Source of the DNA: Primulina eburnea
Lineage: Eukaryota > Streptophyta > Magnoliopsida > Lamiales > Gesneriaceae
Assembly: GCF_022965805.1 (NCBI RefSeq)
Contig: NC_133103.1
Location: 45,181,610-45,245,609, forward strand
DNA: 64,000 bases
Reading direction: 5' to 3'
The notes below the pieces were generated by a model. The model was not told the origin of the DNA. It did no database searches and saw nothing but the letters and a program-made list of their open reading frames with translations. Numbering within the stretch: position 1 is the first letter of the stretch; the number at the start of each line of letters is the position of its first letter. The translations under genes and the position numbers were made by a program. Shown piece by piece: positions 24,549-36,968 of the stretch.

Positions 24549-24765
24549 GGGATGGAAATGGGGAGGGGCGTGGTCGAGTTTGCGATCCCCATCCATCCTC
24601 GTCTCTGAATTCTATCCCAGCCTTCATACACACACTGATCCCCGTTTTTTGGGTTCGGGGACCGCGGGGATCAAACTCCCATCTCCGACTCCATCACCAT
24701 TTCAGAAGTATTAATAGAGCAAGACGGGGGCTGGTACGGGGAAACCTGAAAGCCTGCTATAGCTA
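24549..24765 (+). repeat. Fragment of GGGATGG...CCCC-type MITE
   Basis: This GC-richer fragment begins AGGGATGGAAATGGGGA. Part of it (TATTAATAGAGCAAGACG) recurs inverted at about 34948-34966. Element borders are not resolved. Confidence 0.4.
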
Positions 24766-24899
24766 TCTCTGAGGGTACACCTCTAATGATTGAAAAGTAT
24801 AGGTCAGAGTAAACCAATGATGATAAGAAGAAAGCCAACATCGACAATGTGACTAATGATATTCTTTACAATACTTTTGATAAGAATATTTTAGTAAGA

Positions 24900-25710
24900 T
24901 TTAAATGTGTACATCTGCTAAAGAGATATAGGAAAAATTAGCTCATTATGCGAAGAAAATGATCTGACTAAAGATAATAAGCTTATTGTTGCAATTAAAA
25001 AATTTGATAATACTAAGATGAAACCTGAAGTTACATTAAATGAATTTGATGAACGTTTCACTAGCATTTTTATTGAGCTTGCTTCTCTTAGAAAATAATA
25101 TTTTAACTGTAAACTTGCATTAAAAGATTATGAGAGCATTGTCCAGAGAATGAAATATGATGACAGTTATTATGAGAGAGTTCAAAGACCTCAAAAAGCT
25201 CCAAATGCGTGACTTATTTGCAGATCTAAAAGCCTATGAGTTCGAGTTGAGATTCGGACATAAGAAGATCCTTCCACACCTCAACTTATCGAAGCTCTGG
25301 CTGCTAATGCTTCCATATCAACTGTTGGTAAAGAATCATCTAGAAGAAAATATACTGGCCAGGTAAGAAATGAGGCTATGTCTTTGTGTGTTAATAAATT
25401 TAGCAAAGTTATGAGAATTATCAATCTAAATTTAATTATTTTATTAAAAAATATCAAGTTGATTATAATCAAGCTTGTTTTAACTGTAGAAAGAACGATC
25501 TTTTTATTGCAGAATGTAACACGCAAAATAAAAACGAAGATAAACCTTCTGAGAAGAGAAGATCGAGAGATTATAAGAGATCATTAAAGAAGAAGAAGGA
25601 TCAGAAAGCACTTGTTTCTGAGGAAAACAAAAACAAGCAGGCAAATTCAGATTCAGATCCATCCAATTCAGAAACATCATCCTGCGAGAGCGATGAAAAG
25701 AAAGTTTAGT
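24900..25710 (+). pseudogene. Copia gag remnant with zinc-knuckle region
   Basis: Frames broken by stops and shifts read as copia-type Gag. Phrases such as LNEFDERFTSIFIELASL (about 25036-25092), LIEALAANAS (about 25285-25315) and a decayed knuckle CFNCRKNDLFIAEC (about 25470-25515) are visible. An acidic/Ser-rich tail follows (NSDSDPSNSETSSCESDEKK). No complete frame survives. Confidence 0.65.
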
Positions 25711-26628
25711 GCCTGATGGCTGATATTGAACTGAAAACTGCATAAGATGAGATGAATATTGTTGATGACATGATATTTGAATTCAACTCTATGAATTCAC
25801 ACTAGAGGACCTTATCATTGCACTGAATGGCATGCTCGATGGGTTTAATAGACTTTCACACTCATTTGAGGAAGTAAAGGCAGCAAAAAAAACCTAATAG
25901 ACAAGTATATGGACTCTAGCTGCATACACTGAAAAGAGCTTGACGGTCTAAGGGTAAAGCTTAATCTACTGGAAAATTAAATGATGATCTGTGGAGAGTG
26001 TTACAAGTCACAAACAATAAAAATATGCAGTCGATGATAATACTCAACACTTAGAACAAGTCTTTTACATCTATTGAGAAAATGTACGAGATGCAAAAAA
26101 CCACTCGATGATAGAACTATCCTAGGGTTTGACAACAACGAATGCATCCTCTCTGAGGCTACAACTCAATCGTTTTTGGACAAATGCAAGTATAAAATGA
26201 TGCACTTTGTTCAGTCCAAAACGATATACGAACATGATCTGCCAAAAGTCTAAACAAATCGAATTGTGACTTATGAGAATAAGGCTAAGCTTAAAAGACT
26301 TGGACATGTTGAACTAGAGAGTTCCAAATCTAAAAATACATGGATAAGTGTAAAAAAAGTTCAGCTGGTCATGGTTAATATATCAATTCGAACTGGTCTT
26401 GCCAAAAGCCTAGTCCAGCCAAACATTATTTTGGAAAGAAAAACATAGCCGATATTATAATTGCAAGCATGTTAAAAAAGAGATACATAATGAAAGAAAA
26501 TGATTAAATGCCCAAACAAAATTCTGTGAGGCAGAGAATACAACATACAACTACACATGTTTATGCACAACCTCACATTTTTTTGGATACATACACTGGT
26601 AAACCAATTAGGCTAATTCAACAATGAG

Positions 26629-28405
26629 TGTAATGCCCGAGAATTTTGTTATTATAATTTGAAATGATTTATTGATAATTGATGTGATTTTAGACGGAAC
26701 GGATAGAACCGGGAGAGCCTGAAAACATATTGGAATTATGTACGAGGATGAGCCCTCGCGCATATGCGCGACCCAGCCGGGTGCATATGCGCGAGGTAGA
26801 CAGAGAACCTCGCCCATATAAGCGACACGACCCGCACATATTTGCGAGTATGGCAGAGAACCTCGCGCATATGCGCGCCCTCACCCTCGCCAAGACAGAA
26901 TGTCTCACGCATATGCGCCGAGGAGGGTCACGTATATGCGCGATACGTGCAGCGCAAAGACTTAGCCATATGGCTTGGACATGCACGAGATATATATATA
27001 ATCTCTTCATTCCTTCATAACTCAGCAGAGGAAACAAAAAAAAAGGCCGAGGAAAGCTTCAGAGTAATTTCCAGAAATCCTTACGCCTTTTATTTTAGGA
27101 ATTTGAAGTTTGTGCAAGATCCGTCCGTCAGAATTTCAATCCGACTTTGGTATCGTGTTTCTATCGATGAGAGCTTCAACTGGACGTAAGTTTTGTTACA
27201 TTTTGTTATGATTTGAAATTATGACATTGAAGGAATCAGATATGATTCATATATGGTGTTCTTGATAGGTAGATATCGTATAATCGAAACCGGATCGAAG
27301 AACAGATACCGTATGAAATTATTATGATTTTCAGAGCTGATTTGATTGAGATTTGATATCTGATTTGTGTTGTTATCGATTATGAGATGTTGGGATTGAT
27401 ATCTGACTGATATTGTATTGCTGGGTATATTGAGTTTGTGCCGTTATGCCGTTGAAATAGAATTTGATTGAGTTCTAATTATATCCAGTATTGATTTGAG
27501 ATGGTATATTGATATTATACTCCTCGATATTGTCATTGCCAGATTGAGTATTGACAGGCTTCGAATTCAAGACTTCGACAGAGTTAGAGACCGATAAAGA
27601 AAGGTATAAATCAATGTTAACCGGGAGATCGACTCGAGTCAGATTAGACTGGAGTTTCCCAAAAACCACATACTTTATTTATTGTATTGATATTTGCAAT
27701 TTATGAGATTGATATGCTTAGTCTATTGAGTCATAGCAAAGCGTGTATTGAGTCATGGGCGGATATGCCTAGGTATTGGCGGATATGCCAAGTCTTTGGC
27801 GGATATGCCAAAGCACTGGTTGTTTGATTTATATCGATGTTGCGTAGGATCAGCCGGCTTCTATTGCGGAGATTCGGTATATTGTAATATCCAGGAACCG
27901 GGATCCCTAGATTAGAGATGAGTCGAGTTTGAGATGACGAGTCCAGAGTTTATTTACAGCTTTATATCGATTCATGTCTTTCAGATTTGATACATGCTAT
28001 TGATATCTGTTTCATGCTTTTATATTTGTTATATGATTGCATGTATACGTTGTTTATACTGGGAATGTTATTCTCACCAGAGTTATCCGGATGTTGTCTT
28101 GTTTGTATGTGTACATGACAACAGGTGAGACAAGATCAGGGTCAAGAAGAGGATAAGAGACTACAGTTAACGTGGAGATCCGGCCCAGAAGTAAATTAGG
28201 ATTCAGCACTTGATATATGGTAGTGAACCCTAGTCTGACAGGAATGTATTTAGTACAAAACATGTACTTTTACTTTTGATATGTATATAAGATTGATTCC
28301 ATTACGTTCCGCACTTGTATAAAAAAATTTAGACCTTGTTTATCTTAATGAATTAAATTATTCCCAACGATGATTAAGAAATGAATTAGCATCCGGGCTC
28401 CCACA
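26629..28405 (+). mobile_element. Solo LTR of gypsy family inserted in copia
   Basis: It runs from TGTAATGCCCGAG to CTCCCACA (1777 bp). It shares with the LTR at 17409-19094 the terminal block, the GACTTCGACAGAGT block and the ACATGACAACAGGTG block. Flanking bases ATGAG (26624-26628) and GTGAG (28406-28410) are a 5-bp target duplication with one change. Removing it rejoins a copia reading frame (the GPNKI motif directly follows). There is no internal region, so it is a solo LTR. Confidence 0.88.
26750..26945 (+). promoter_or_regulatory. CGCGCATATGCGCG motif array upstream of LTR TATA box
   Basis: About seven imperfect copies of the palindrome CGCGCATATGCGCG occur at intervals of roughly 20-35 bases. 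The array stops about 45 bases before the TATA box TATATATATA (26991-27000). The open frames running through it on both strands are by-products of the repeats, not genes. Confidence 0.65.
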
Positions 28406-28410
28406 GTGAG

Positions 28411-28557
28411 TCCCGAAAATTTTAATTTGATTAGGACCCAACAAGATTTAGATACCAATTATTCTATTTCAATTACTGTCGGTACAAAATAAAAAGATTG
28501 TCAAAGAGCCTATCTGATATCTGGATAGTGGTTATTCCAAACATATAACTGGAAATA
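28411..28557 (+). pseudogene. Copia protease/integrase junction fragment
   Basis: The short stretch between two inserted LTRs reads GPNKI-stop, then YLDSGYSKHITGN. The latter is the copia LDSG(C)S(R)HMTG protease active-site phrase. Two Trp codons appear as stops (TAG, TGA). The frame continues after 30631. Confidence 0.7.
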
Positions 28558-30631
28558 TGGGGACCCGGACGCTGATCTTTTCCTTAATCATCTTTGGGAC
28601 TAATTAATCAATTATAAAACAGGGTCTACTTAATTTTTTTTAAAATGCGGAACGTCGTGAAATCAAACTAATATACATATCAGTATAAACTACAATACAA
28701 GTCCTGTACTGCATGCATTCAAAATAAACTAAGGTTTAACAACTAATGTCCAGTGTTACAACCCTATTATACATCATAATCCAAGTCCGGAGTCTCCACT
28801 CTAATCACGATCTCTCCTCCTCTCCTGGACCCTGATCCTGTCCCACCTGTTGTCATGTACACATACAGACAAGGCAACAGCCGGATAACTCCGGTGAGAA
28901 TAAATCCCCAGTATAAATCAATGAAATATGCAATCATATAAACAAATATAAAGCATGTAATCAGGTAACAGATATATGTATCAAAATCTGAAACATAAAC
29001 AATCATTCAGACTAGACTCAATCCTAGTCTAGGGATCCCGGTTTCCAAATGTGGTGTTCCTATATCGAATTCCGTAATAGAAGGAACTCTTTTCTTATTA
29101 CTCGATATAACCAAATATGATGTTCCTATATCGAATTCCGTAATAGAAGAATTCCAATCCTATTACTCGATATAACCAACATCCGGTGTCCTGACTTAAC
29201 CGTCATGGACTATAGCTCTATCGCTAATATTCTATCTTGAGACATCGTGCAATGTTCCCGTGGCGATTCCACCACTATCAGGAACTTCTGTCACAAGATT
29301 ACTCATCTGATACCTGCTATCTATAATTCCAGAGAACAAGTACATCAGTCAAATCAATGCAATAAAGTAAAGTATGTGATTTAGGGAAACTCAAGTCTAA
29401 TCCGACTCAAGTCGATCTCCCAATACCACATTGACTTATACCTTTATCGTCCTGGTCTGACGAAGACGAAGTATCGAAGTCAAATCTGTCCATATCAAAT
29501 CTGAAATGACAATATCGAATACATTGTATCAGTGAATATCTCAATTCACAATCTGTTCTGATCAATACTCAACTCATTACATAATCTGATCAATATCTGA
29601 ACAAGATACAATTCAATTTATATCATCGACATCACAATATAATCGAAATCATATCTGAATCTGATCAATCTGACTCAACTGATATCTCGACGGTATATCG
29701 ATATAGTCTCAATAACCCCGTCAAACTCAACATTACAGATATAATACTAGAACTCATAATCTCAATATCGGTATATTCAAAATCAGTGATACACAATTCT
29801 GATATCAAAATCATAGTCAATATCTTTCAAAAAAATCATAACAATTACCGAAACAATCTGTTCTTTAATCTGACTTCAATTCTACCATGTCTACAGTAGT
29901 AGAAACACCATATCTGAATCATATTCAGTTCTGACAACATCATATTTTCAAAACATCTCAAAACGTAACAAAACTTACGTCCTTGTGTAGCTCGTGTCAA
30001 GAGGAACTCAGAACTGAAGTCGGATTTGAATTCTGACGGGCGGATTTCTCACAATCGCAACTTTAAAAGGCGTAAGGATTTTTCTCTTAAAAGCCTCGCC
30101 TCTTACTGAATTTTCTGAGGAATTAATGTGTCCTTCGTCTATATATATTGCATGCAAAAGCTGGGAAACGTGGCTTATTTTTCAGCAACCACGCATGACC
30201 GCGGGTGCGGTGTGTTCAGCAGCGCGGGTGCGCTCATGCTTCGGCATGCTTATCATTTTCTAAAATGCACGACCGCGGGTGCGGTACATCTTAGACCGCG
30301 GGTGCGGTAACACCACCGCGGGTGCGGTCTTGTTCTTACCGCAGGTGCGGTGTGGCTTCTGTAAAATTCCCCAACTTTCTGTCCATGCACCGCAGGTGCG
30401 GTCTTGGTTGCACCGCGGGTGTGGTGATGCTTCGGCCTCACCTTCAAAATTCCATAATTGCATGACCGCGGGTGCACTCCTGTTCTGAGTGCGGGTGCGG
30501 TCTTACAAACCCTATTTTCTCATGTCTTCTCTACCCTCATTGCATGTCATGCATTCCCATATCTTCCGATTCTCATATTAATGAAGATTAATAATCTTGG
30601 TTTATCAATTCTATAATTCTTGGGCCTTACA
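28558..30631 (-). mobile_element. Inverted solo LTR of gypsy family inserted in copia
   Basis: On the minus strand it runs from TGTAAGGCCCAAG (30631) to GGTCCCCA (28558), the ends of the LTR family at 17409-19094. It includes the inverse of the CCTGTTGTCATG and CGGAGTTATCCGG blocks. The copia bases GGAAAT occur on both sides (28551-28556 and 30632-30637), a target duplication with one extra base on the left. Length is about 2074 bp. No internal region is present. Confidence 0.88.
30140..30500 (-). promoter_or_regulatory. ACCGCGGGTGCGGT motif array and TATA box of inverted LTR
   Basis: About ten copies of ACCGCGGGTGCGGT or close variants lie between 30197 and 30500, for example at about 30270, 30294 and 30315. 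On the minus strand the array is followed about 50 bases later by TATATATA (30140-30148). The position is equivalent to the arrays in the other two LTRs but the motif is unrelated. Confidence 0.65.
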
Positions 30632-32110
30632 GGAAATGTCAAGCTACTCTTGGAAGTCATTGAATGCAAAAGACAAAGAATCACCATTGTATGACTCTTA
30701 AGTGTAAGACTGTTTGTAATTTTAACATTATTCATATCAAAGTAATCATTAGAGATGTGTTACTAATTTGAAATATTTGCTATAACTTGATTATCATTAG
30801 TCAGTTATGTGATCATGAATATTCTATTGAGTTTTATAAATACACGTGTACTGTCACATATGCTAATAATGATATCATGCTAACGGATTACGATAAAAAA
30901 ACACCTATAAAGTTAGCTGGAATGATAAACAGCTTGTTGCTCTTACATGCTTTATTTATTTAAATGGAAATACAAATTGGTTGACGAAAAAACAATTGAA
31001 TCACCAAAATTTCAAGTCTATTTTCAATATGAGTAAGCAAGAGTTGGTTACTAGATTGCCTAAAATTGATTTTACCAAATATAAGATTTGTATTGCATTT
31101 TAGCTTGATAAGCAATTGAGACCTACTTTTAAAAATAATAGGTGTAACTCTTCAACCAAATGCTTGGATTTTCTGCATATGGATATGTTTGGCTCTACAG
31201 TAGTAAAGAGCTTTAGGTGAATGAGATATAATCTAGTTATTGTAGATTATTTTTATTCTAGGTTTACTTGGGTAATCTTTTCGCCATCAAAAGACAAGAC
31301 AAGTGTCCAACTAATTAAATTTTAAAAGATCTTCAAAATGAGAAATCCATTGTGATAGACAGGCTAAAAAGGATAAATGTACGGAATTTATAAACAAAAC
31401 ACTCTCATCCTATTTAGATGACCAATGAATCAAACATGAGTTCTCTGCTCGTATGTCACCTCAGCAAAATGGTGTTGTTAAACGAAGAAATTGTAGTAAC
31501 ATATTATTGAAACTAGATAAGTAGTTAGAAACAAACAAGATGAAAATGATTTTGTGGTGAGAAATAAAGTGACTGGTAGATCATAGATTTTGATGAATCA
31601 TTTGCTATTGTATCTAGACTTGAAACTATTAGAATCCTCTTTAAATTTACGCCTTTAAAAAATTTAAAGTATATTAATAGATGTTAAATCTTCCTTCCTT
31701 AATGGCTTATCAAATGAAGAAGTATTTGTTGAACAACAACCTAATTTTATAAACCATGTACATCCCAATTATGTGTTTAAACTGGAGAAAGACTTATATG
31801 GTTTAAAGCAAGCTCCACGAGCTTGGTATGATACTTTCCCTATGTTTTTGCTTGATCATGATTTTGCTATTGGAAATACAATGTTATTTAAATTCATTAA
31901 AGGTAATCATACTTTACTTGTTTAAATTTATGTTGATGATATTATCTTTGGCATTCTTAACATGAAGTTATGTGAAAAATTCTCTAAGTTAAAGCATGAC
32001 AAGTTTGGAATGAGCATAATGAGAGAATTAAAAATCTTTCTTGGATTGCAAGTCGAGAAACTAGACAACAACATTTTCATCAATTAGGCTAAGTACACAA
32101 AAGATCTAGT
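30632..32110 (+). pseudogene. Copia integrase and reverse transcriptase remnants
   Basis: The integrase core is partly readable at about 31160-31480 (LHMDMFGS, SRFTWVIFSPSKD, and a decayed PQQNGVV motif). Reverse transcriptase is readable at about 31680-32090 (LNGLSNEEVFVEQQP, LYGLKQAPRAWYD and the catalytic YVDDIIFG near 31930-31953). Many stops and shifts occur. A deletion between integrase and reverse transcriptase is likely, since the linker is much shorter than in intact copia elements. RNase H is missing: sequence jumps to the 3' LTR at about 32111. Confidence 0.8.
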
Positions 32111-32883
32111 TGTTGTGGAAGTCAGTCTATGTACATACCAGCCCGACACTTCAGAAGATCACTTGACTAATAAATGCACATTATCCGATATCTCAAGTTG
32201 TTTAAGAATGTTTTCTAATAAGACAAAGATACATGCTTGATTTTCTCTCTCATATCTCAACTTTCAGAAGCCGTTTATTGTTTTATTTAGATATATGCCA
32301 AGTCACATTAATTATTGTGTACTACGAAAGGAAAGAAGACTTGTTTTTATGTCGACATCAGTGCAAATATCCATTTGATGAAGATCTGACCATTAAAATG
32401 AGTTCTTCTATATAAATATATGATTCAAAGTTGAAGAAGACTATTGAAACTTTCACAAAGTCTTATCAAAATCTCAAGCACTTTTTACTGATCTATCTTC
32501 AAGCTGCTATATAGTACACATATATTGGTCATATCTAATCATTTGGGATCATTTTATGGTACCTTACTAACTCTAGCTGCTCAAAATTTGTTACAAGAGT
32601 TGTTTTGTATATGTTTGGACCAAGGGTTGGTTCAATGGACAATTTGAGTTTGTATTGTGTCGAACTGATACTAAGAGTTTCAGTGTACTAGTTGAAGTTA
32701 GTTGTGTAAGGGTTGAATAATTCAAAGTTTTTTAGTGGATTTCATCTTTGAGTGAAGAAAAAGGAGACAGAGAATGATATTACCTTCGAACTTCCATATA
32801 TATTGTATTCCTTAGTTTCAGTCATTTAATTTCTATATGTTTTCAGATATATGCATGGTAGATCTATGTTAAAATACTGTTTG

Positions 32884-32920
<37 letters not shown>

Positions 32921-32960
32921 TTTTCTGCTACAAAAAAAATCATCTTCATCTAGTCAGTCT
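32111..32960 (+). repeat. Copia 3' LTR
   Basis: It starts TGTTGTGGAAGTCAGTC and matches both pieces of the 5' LTR. The downstream U5-like part (about 32560-32930) has no counterpart in the truncated 5' LTR. A (TA)n tract occupies 32887-32918. The right border is approximate, and no target duplication was found. Confidence 0.7.
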
Positions 32961-33397
32961 AAAAACAAACATTAACAACTAAAAACTTTTAAGGTCAACT
33001 TAAGTTTTAAAAAAAAATTAAAATATTTATTCACTCCCTAGGAACACATTTGTTATGCTAACATTACATGTGTGATATAAAACATATAATTTTAGGAAAA
33101 AATAGTTAATTGATAGATGAAATTATCATGATTTGAAAAAAGTTAAACACCTTTCACCTTAAAATATATCTGCATATTTTTAATACTTATTCATCAATCC
33201 AAGTATATGGTTAAAATAAAAATTTACTGAAAAATGACAATCCACATGGAGTTTGCAATTCACAATGTGCTGTCTGTCTGCCTTCAATCAATGGTTTTGA
33301 AAGGCTGTGAAATGTCGAAAACATCCACCGACACTTTGTGCTAAAGGATGATCCCACACTATGTGATGTCTATTTTACTATATTACTATATTGTATC

Positions 33398-33400
<3 letters not shown>

Positions 33401-33452
<52 letters not shown>
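33401..33452. repeat. (TA)n microsatellite
   Basis: An uninterrupted AT dinucleotide run of about 52 bases. Confidence 0.97.
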
Positions 33453-33458
<6 letters not shown>

Positions 33459-34656
33459 TGTTGATAATTGAACAAAATCTGATGTAAAATGAAATTTAAA
33501 ATAAAAGATAAATGTGTATATTTTTGGAAAACTTATCAAAACACATCACATTTTTCGATTCAACTTCCAAAAATTCTAGTAATGGATGATCAAATATTTG
33601 TTGTTTTATAAAAAATTATAGTATATGAGAATAACGTAACCTTAATTTCTTAAATCGTACATTATCTCAAATATCACGTCTCAATAACTTTTTTAGCGGA
33701 GTGGATAATATTTTTGAGAAACAGTGAAAAATATAAGAGATAATAAAAGTAGCTTTTAGACTATTTTTCTAGTGAAATATAATTAACGAGTACCGTGAAA
33801 ACTAGTCAAATTTTAGTTACTTAATAAATTATTACTATATATGTTCAAATTAAAATTAAAATTAAAATTAAAACTAATCAGTAAATATATTTGTTATTTT
33901 TAATATTTGTTCAATTATAAATGAAATACGATTATCAGAAAAAAGCATGCCTGTGTTCATTATTAATTCTATTAAATAATATGATAATTAAATTGTCGGA
34001 GACTCTTAAATTCTGTACAATTAAATCAACACGTTTTAGTAATTGAATAGAAAAATTACATGATCAATTAATTAGCTGTTACGAAGCAAGTCCGGATTGT
34101 CGCTCTAGAATTATAATGTTTTAAAATAACACAAAAACTCGTATAAGACTGTATCACAGATCAATTTTATTAAACCGATATCATATGTACAAGAAAAAAT
34201 ATTATTATTACGTCAAAAATATTAATTTCCACTTTAAATATAGACCGAATTGATTCATCTTACGACAATATTATTCAATAAGATCGTCTCACAATAGATA
34301 TATTCTTTAAATAATTGGTACGGCAAATTCAAACTCATGGAAAGTGATTGTTTTAATTCCTGATGTTAGCACTCAAAGAAAATAATTATTTTGCAATTTG
34401 TATTTGTATTGTATAATAAATTCATTCGGGGAAAAAACACAAAAGGGGTCTAAAAATAATATTTTTGCTCCAATCAAAATATACGTGTAAATAATTTGAT
34501 TTGGTAATTTAGAACTTAGTCTATATTATTTATTTTTTACTTTATAAAAAAAAATTGTACGCGTAGGCATGCACAATCAAATTGTTTGTTATAATAAAAC
34601 TGAAAGTAAAACAATTAAATTTATTAGGCGAGAGATTTTAGAATACATTGCTTGCC
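33453..34656. other. AT-rich spacer
   Basis: No gene is seen. Bases 34135-34310 may be a very old copy of the GAGACGGTCTCAC repeat family (end phrase AAGATCGTCTCACAATAG), but similarity is weak. Confidence 0.4.
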
Positions 34657-35110
34657 ACTAGCAGGGATGTCACCAAACCCGAAACGAAAATAGAGATCTC
34701 GATTTTTTCAGATTTGGGTTCGGGTTCGGAACGGATATGGAATTATTATTTCCATCCCCGAACCTGTCTCAAAAGTAATATCAATAATAAAAATAATATT
34801 ATTATTAATATTAATAATATAATAATATTATTATTCATTAAAATATTAATAATAATAATATTATTATTAATATTGATATTAATATTATCAATAATAATAA
34901 TAATAGATAATAATAAGTTTTAGTTTTAGAAAATCCTCGAACCCGTCTTCGTCTTGCTCTATTAATATTTTTGAAATGAAGATGAGAGCACGGATGAGAA
35001 GTTGATCTCCGCGGTTTCGAATTTGGGGATTCTTTGAACCCGAAAAAAATGGGGATCGAGGCGACTATGACAGTAGAGATGAAATTCGGAGACGGGACGA
35101 GGATGACAAA
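34657..35110. mobile_element. Probable hAT-like MITE with (TAA)n core
   Basis: The segment begins CAGGGATGTCACCAAACCCG and contains GGGTTCGGGTTCGG and its inverse-type motifs near its ends. The centre (34780-34916) is a self-complementary AATAAT/ATTATT microsatellite. A GCTCTATTAATA phrase is shared, inverted, with the fragment at 24549-24765. Exact termini and target duplication are not resolved. Confidence 0.4.
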
Positions 35111-35585
35111 AAACTTGTTTTTTCAGCATAATAAAAATCTTAATTTCGAGATATTGATTTTGGGTAAAGACTCCATGAAAAAACAAAACAATGACGACTA
35201 ATTTGAGCCTAATTGAAGCCATCACTTTACCTTAAACACTTCATGAATATGGATTTCGTAAATGAAAAAAACAACAAAATAATGAGAAAAAATGAATCAA
35301 ATATATTTAAAAATCAAGAATATATATTTTGATTCATAATAATGTGCATGGTAGGTACCACATAAAGACATAGACTTTTAATGATCATTCAAAGGGCTCA
35401 CCACCTCTCTAGAGATCAACAAGACATTAAAATTATCGGTTATTGTTATCTATCCAATTATAATATAGTTTAATTTTCTGTTGCAATAGTGCTTAATCAA
35501 CCCTACAAGGTTTAATTACTCCTCAATGCACATGTTACATGTCTTTAATTATGAAAACAATACACACTAATCATGGATTACCCAA

Positions 35586-35643
35586 ATAAGAGATACGTCT
35601 CACAAAATACGACACGTGGGTCCGTCTCACACAAGTTTTTGCC
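35586..35643 (-). repeat. Fragment of the GAGACGGTCTCAC repeat family
   Basis: In inverse it reads ACTTGTGTGAGACGGACCC and TTGTGAGACGTATCTC, matching the first 57 or so bases of the unit at 9005. Confidence 0.6.
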
Positions 35644-36968
35644 ATTTTTTTATAGTTCATCAATGATTTTTTTGTAAGAACCATGTATAAATTATAATCG
35701 AGCACACGACCGAGCAAAGGGATATGTATCTACTTGAACTGAATTGTTCATGTCCAAGTTTTAAATAAATTCCCTAAAAACTTATATATGTATTTGTGTG
35801 TGTATTGCATTGATCTTAAAAACTTGTGTCAAGTGTGTGATCATCACTCATATTCAACCACTCAAAATTGTAGCCAAACTCCTTGGTTGTTGGGGCTTTG
35901 TGTCCTTAATGGTTTGTCCCTAATAAAAAATAAAATAAAACAAAAATAAAGAGTGTATAATACAACCGAGGACCACCTCTTAAAAAGAGAGACCAAAGTT
36001 TTGGAAAGCTTTCCCTTAATCAAGAAAGAGACAACCAAAATTTTCACTTTCTTCTTGATTCTATACTTGGGAACTAAAATCACAATCAATAAAATCTCCC
36101 GATAAAAAGTTACGACATAGTTCGAAACTTTCAAGTTCGAGTATATATAATTCGAGTTGTAATCGAAAGAACAAATTTTTTACAGATGATTAGATTTAGA
36201 CCATGACTGAAGCACTTGGACTAGTAGGTGTTCATAAAATAGTCACGTGCACTGTTATTGGAATGATAAAGATACTTGGTCCTGCATCACAATATCACCG
36301 TGAAGAGATGCCATCCATGATAATTAATACACTAATAATGCACCAAAGGAAGAATGGACGGTAGGAGTGAACAAATTTTCATATTTTAAAGAAGTTTTTC
36401 CATACAAAATATGTACATTTTGATGCATGAATAAGCGAGTAATAGCACAAAATGGATCAAAACACAAGGTCTAAAAATTTGTTATTTCTTCAAATATTTG
36501 TTTTCAGGAAAACGGATTCATTGAAATATTGAGGTGACACAAAGAGACTTGTAAGGGTTGGTGTGTACAATCAACTCTTCTAGCAGCTTGGATCAATAAT
36601 TTTTTCAGAGTAAGAACACACAGGAATTAGTTACTGGTAGAAATCGTTCATTCGATGCTAAATCGTAATATTCCAACTATTCCAGTCATGTTTGTGTGTA
36701 TATTCTTTTATACATGGTTGGTTGTATGCTTGAATACAAGCATCACAACCTTTAGTTGTCCTAGCACAACTCAACCTCGAAAACTGGATTTCATTCTTGA
36801 TCGTCAACAATGCCACCAACCCAGAAAAGATGAGACAGTTTTGCGTCGCATATTGCCATAAACTTTAGAGAAATGAAAATTTTGCACCATCACATGTACG
36901 TTGAGATGATCAAACCAACAGTTTCACGACACCCTGGGAACAGAGAGTAGCAACTTCCTTCAAGCTTC
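35644..36968. other. Intergenic spacer downstream of the DnaJ gene
   Basis: The part next to 36969 should contain the 3' UTR of the minus-strand DnaJ gene. Open frames at 35862-36134 and 36655-36861 show no recognisable domain. Confidence 0.5.

Larger units (their letters stand above)
21374..32960 (+). mobile_element. Ty1/copia LTR retrotransposon, ancient and nested
   Basis: The parts are: 5' LTR in two pieces (21374-21459 and 24187 to about 24545), gag remnants (about 24900-25710), the protease/integrase junction (26450-26628 and 28411-28557), integrase and reverse transcriptase remnants (30632-32110) and the 3' LTR (about 32111-32960). The two LTRs align at GTCAGTCT...ACATACCAGCCCGACA and TCTTCTAATAAGACAAA. 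Three foreign LTR units split it: 21460-24181, 26629-28405 and 28558-30631. Motifs resemble the SIRE/Maximus type, but the clade is inference. All coding frames are broken. Confidence 0.8.

Noticed and set aside
26690..27189. Several overlapping open frames on both strands in a GC-rich stretch
   Set aside because: They arise from the repeated CGCGCATATGCGCG motif in an LTR, which lacks stops in many frames. No domain is seen and the positions fall in the LTR promoter.
30253..30488. Open frames rich in TAGAV/HTRGA-type repeats on both strands
   Set aside because: They are translations of the ACCGCGGGTGCGGT array inside the inverted LTR; repetition, not coding selection, keeps them open.
30197..30500. 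CRISPR-like appearance of short repeats with variable spacers
   Set aside because: The repeats are 14 bp, degenerate, irregularly spaced and lie in a plant retrotransposon LTR. There are no cas genes and the genome is eukaryotic.
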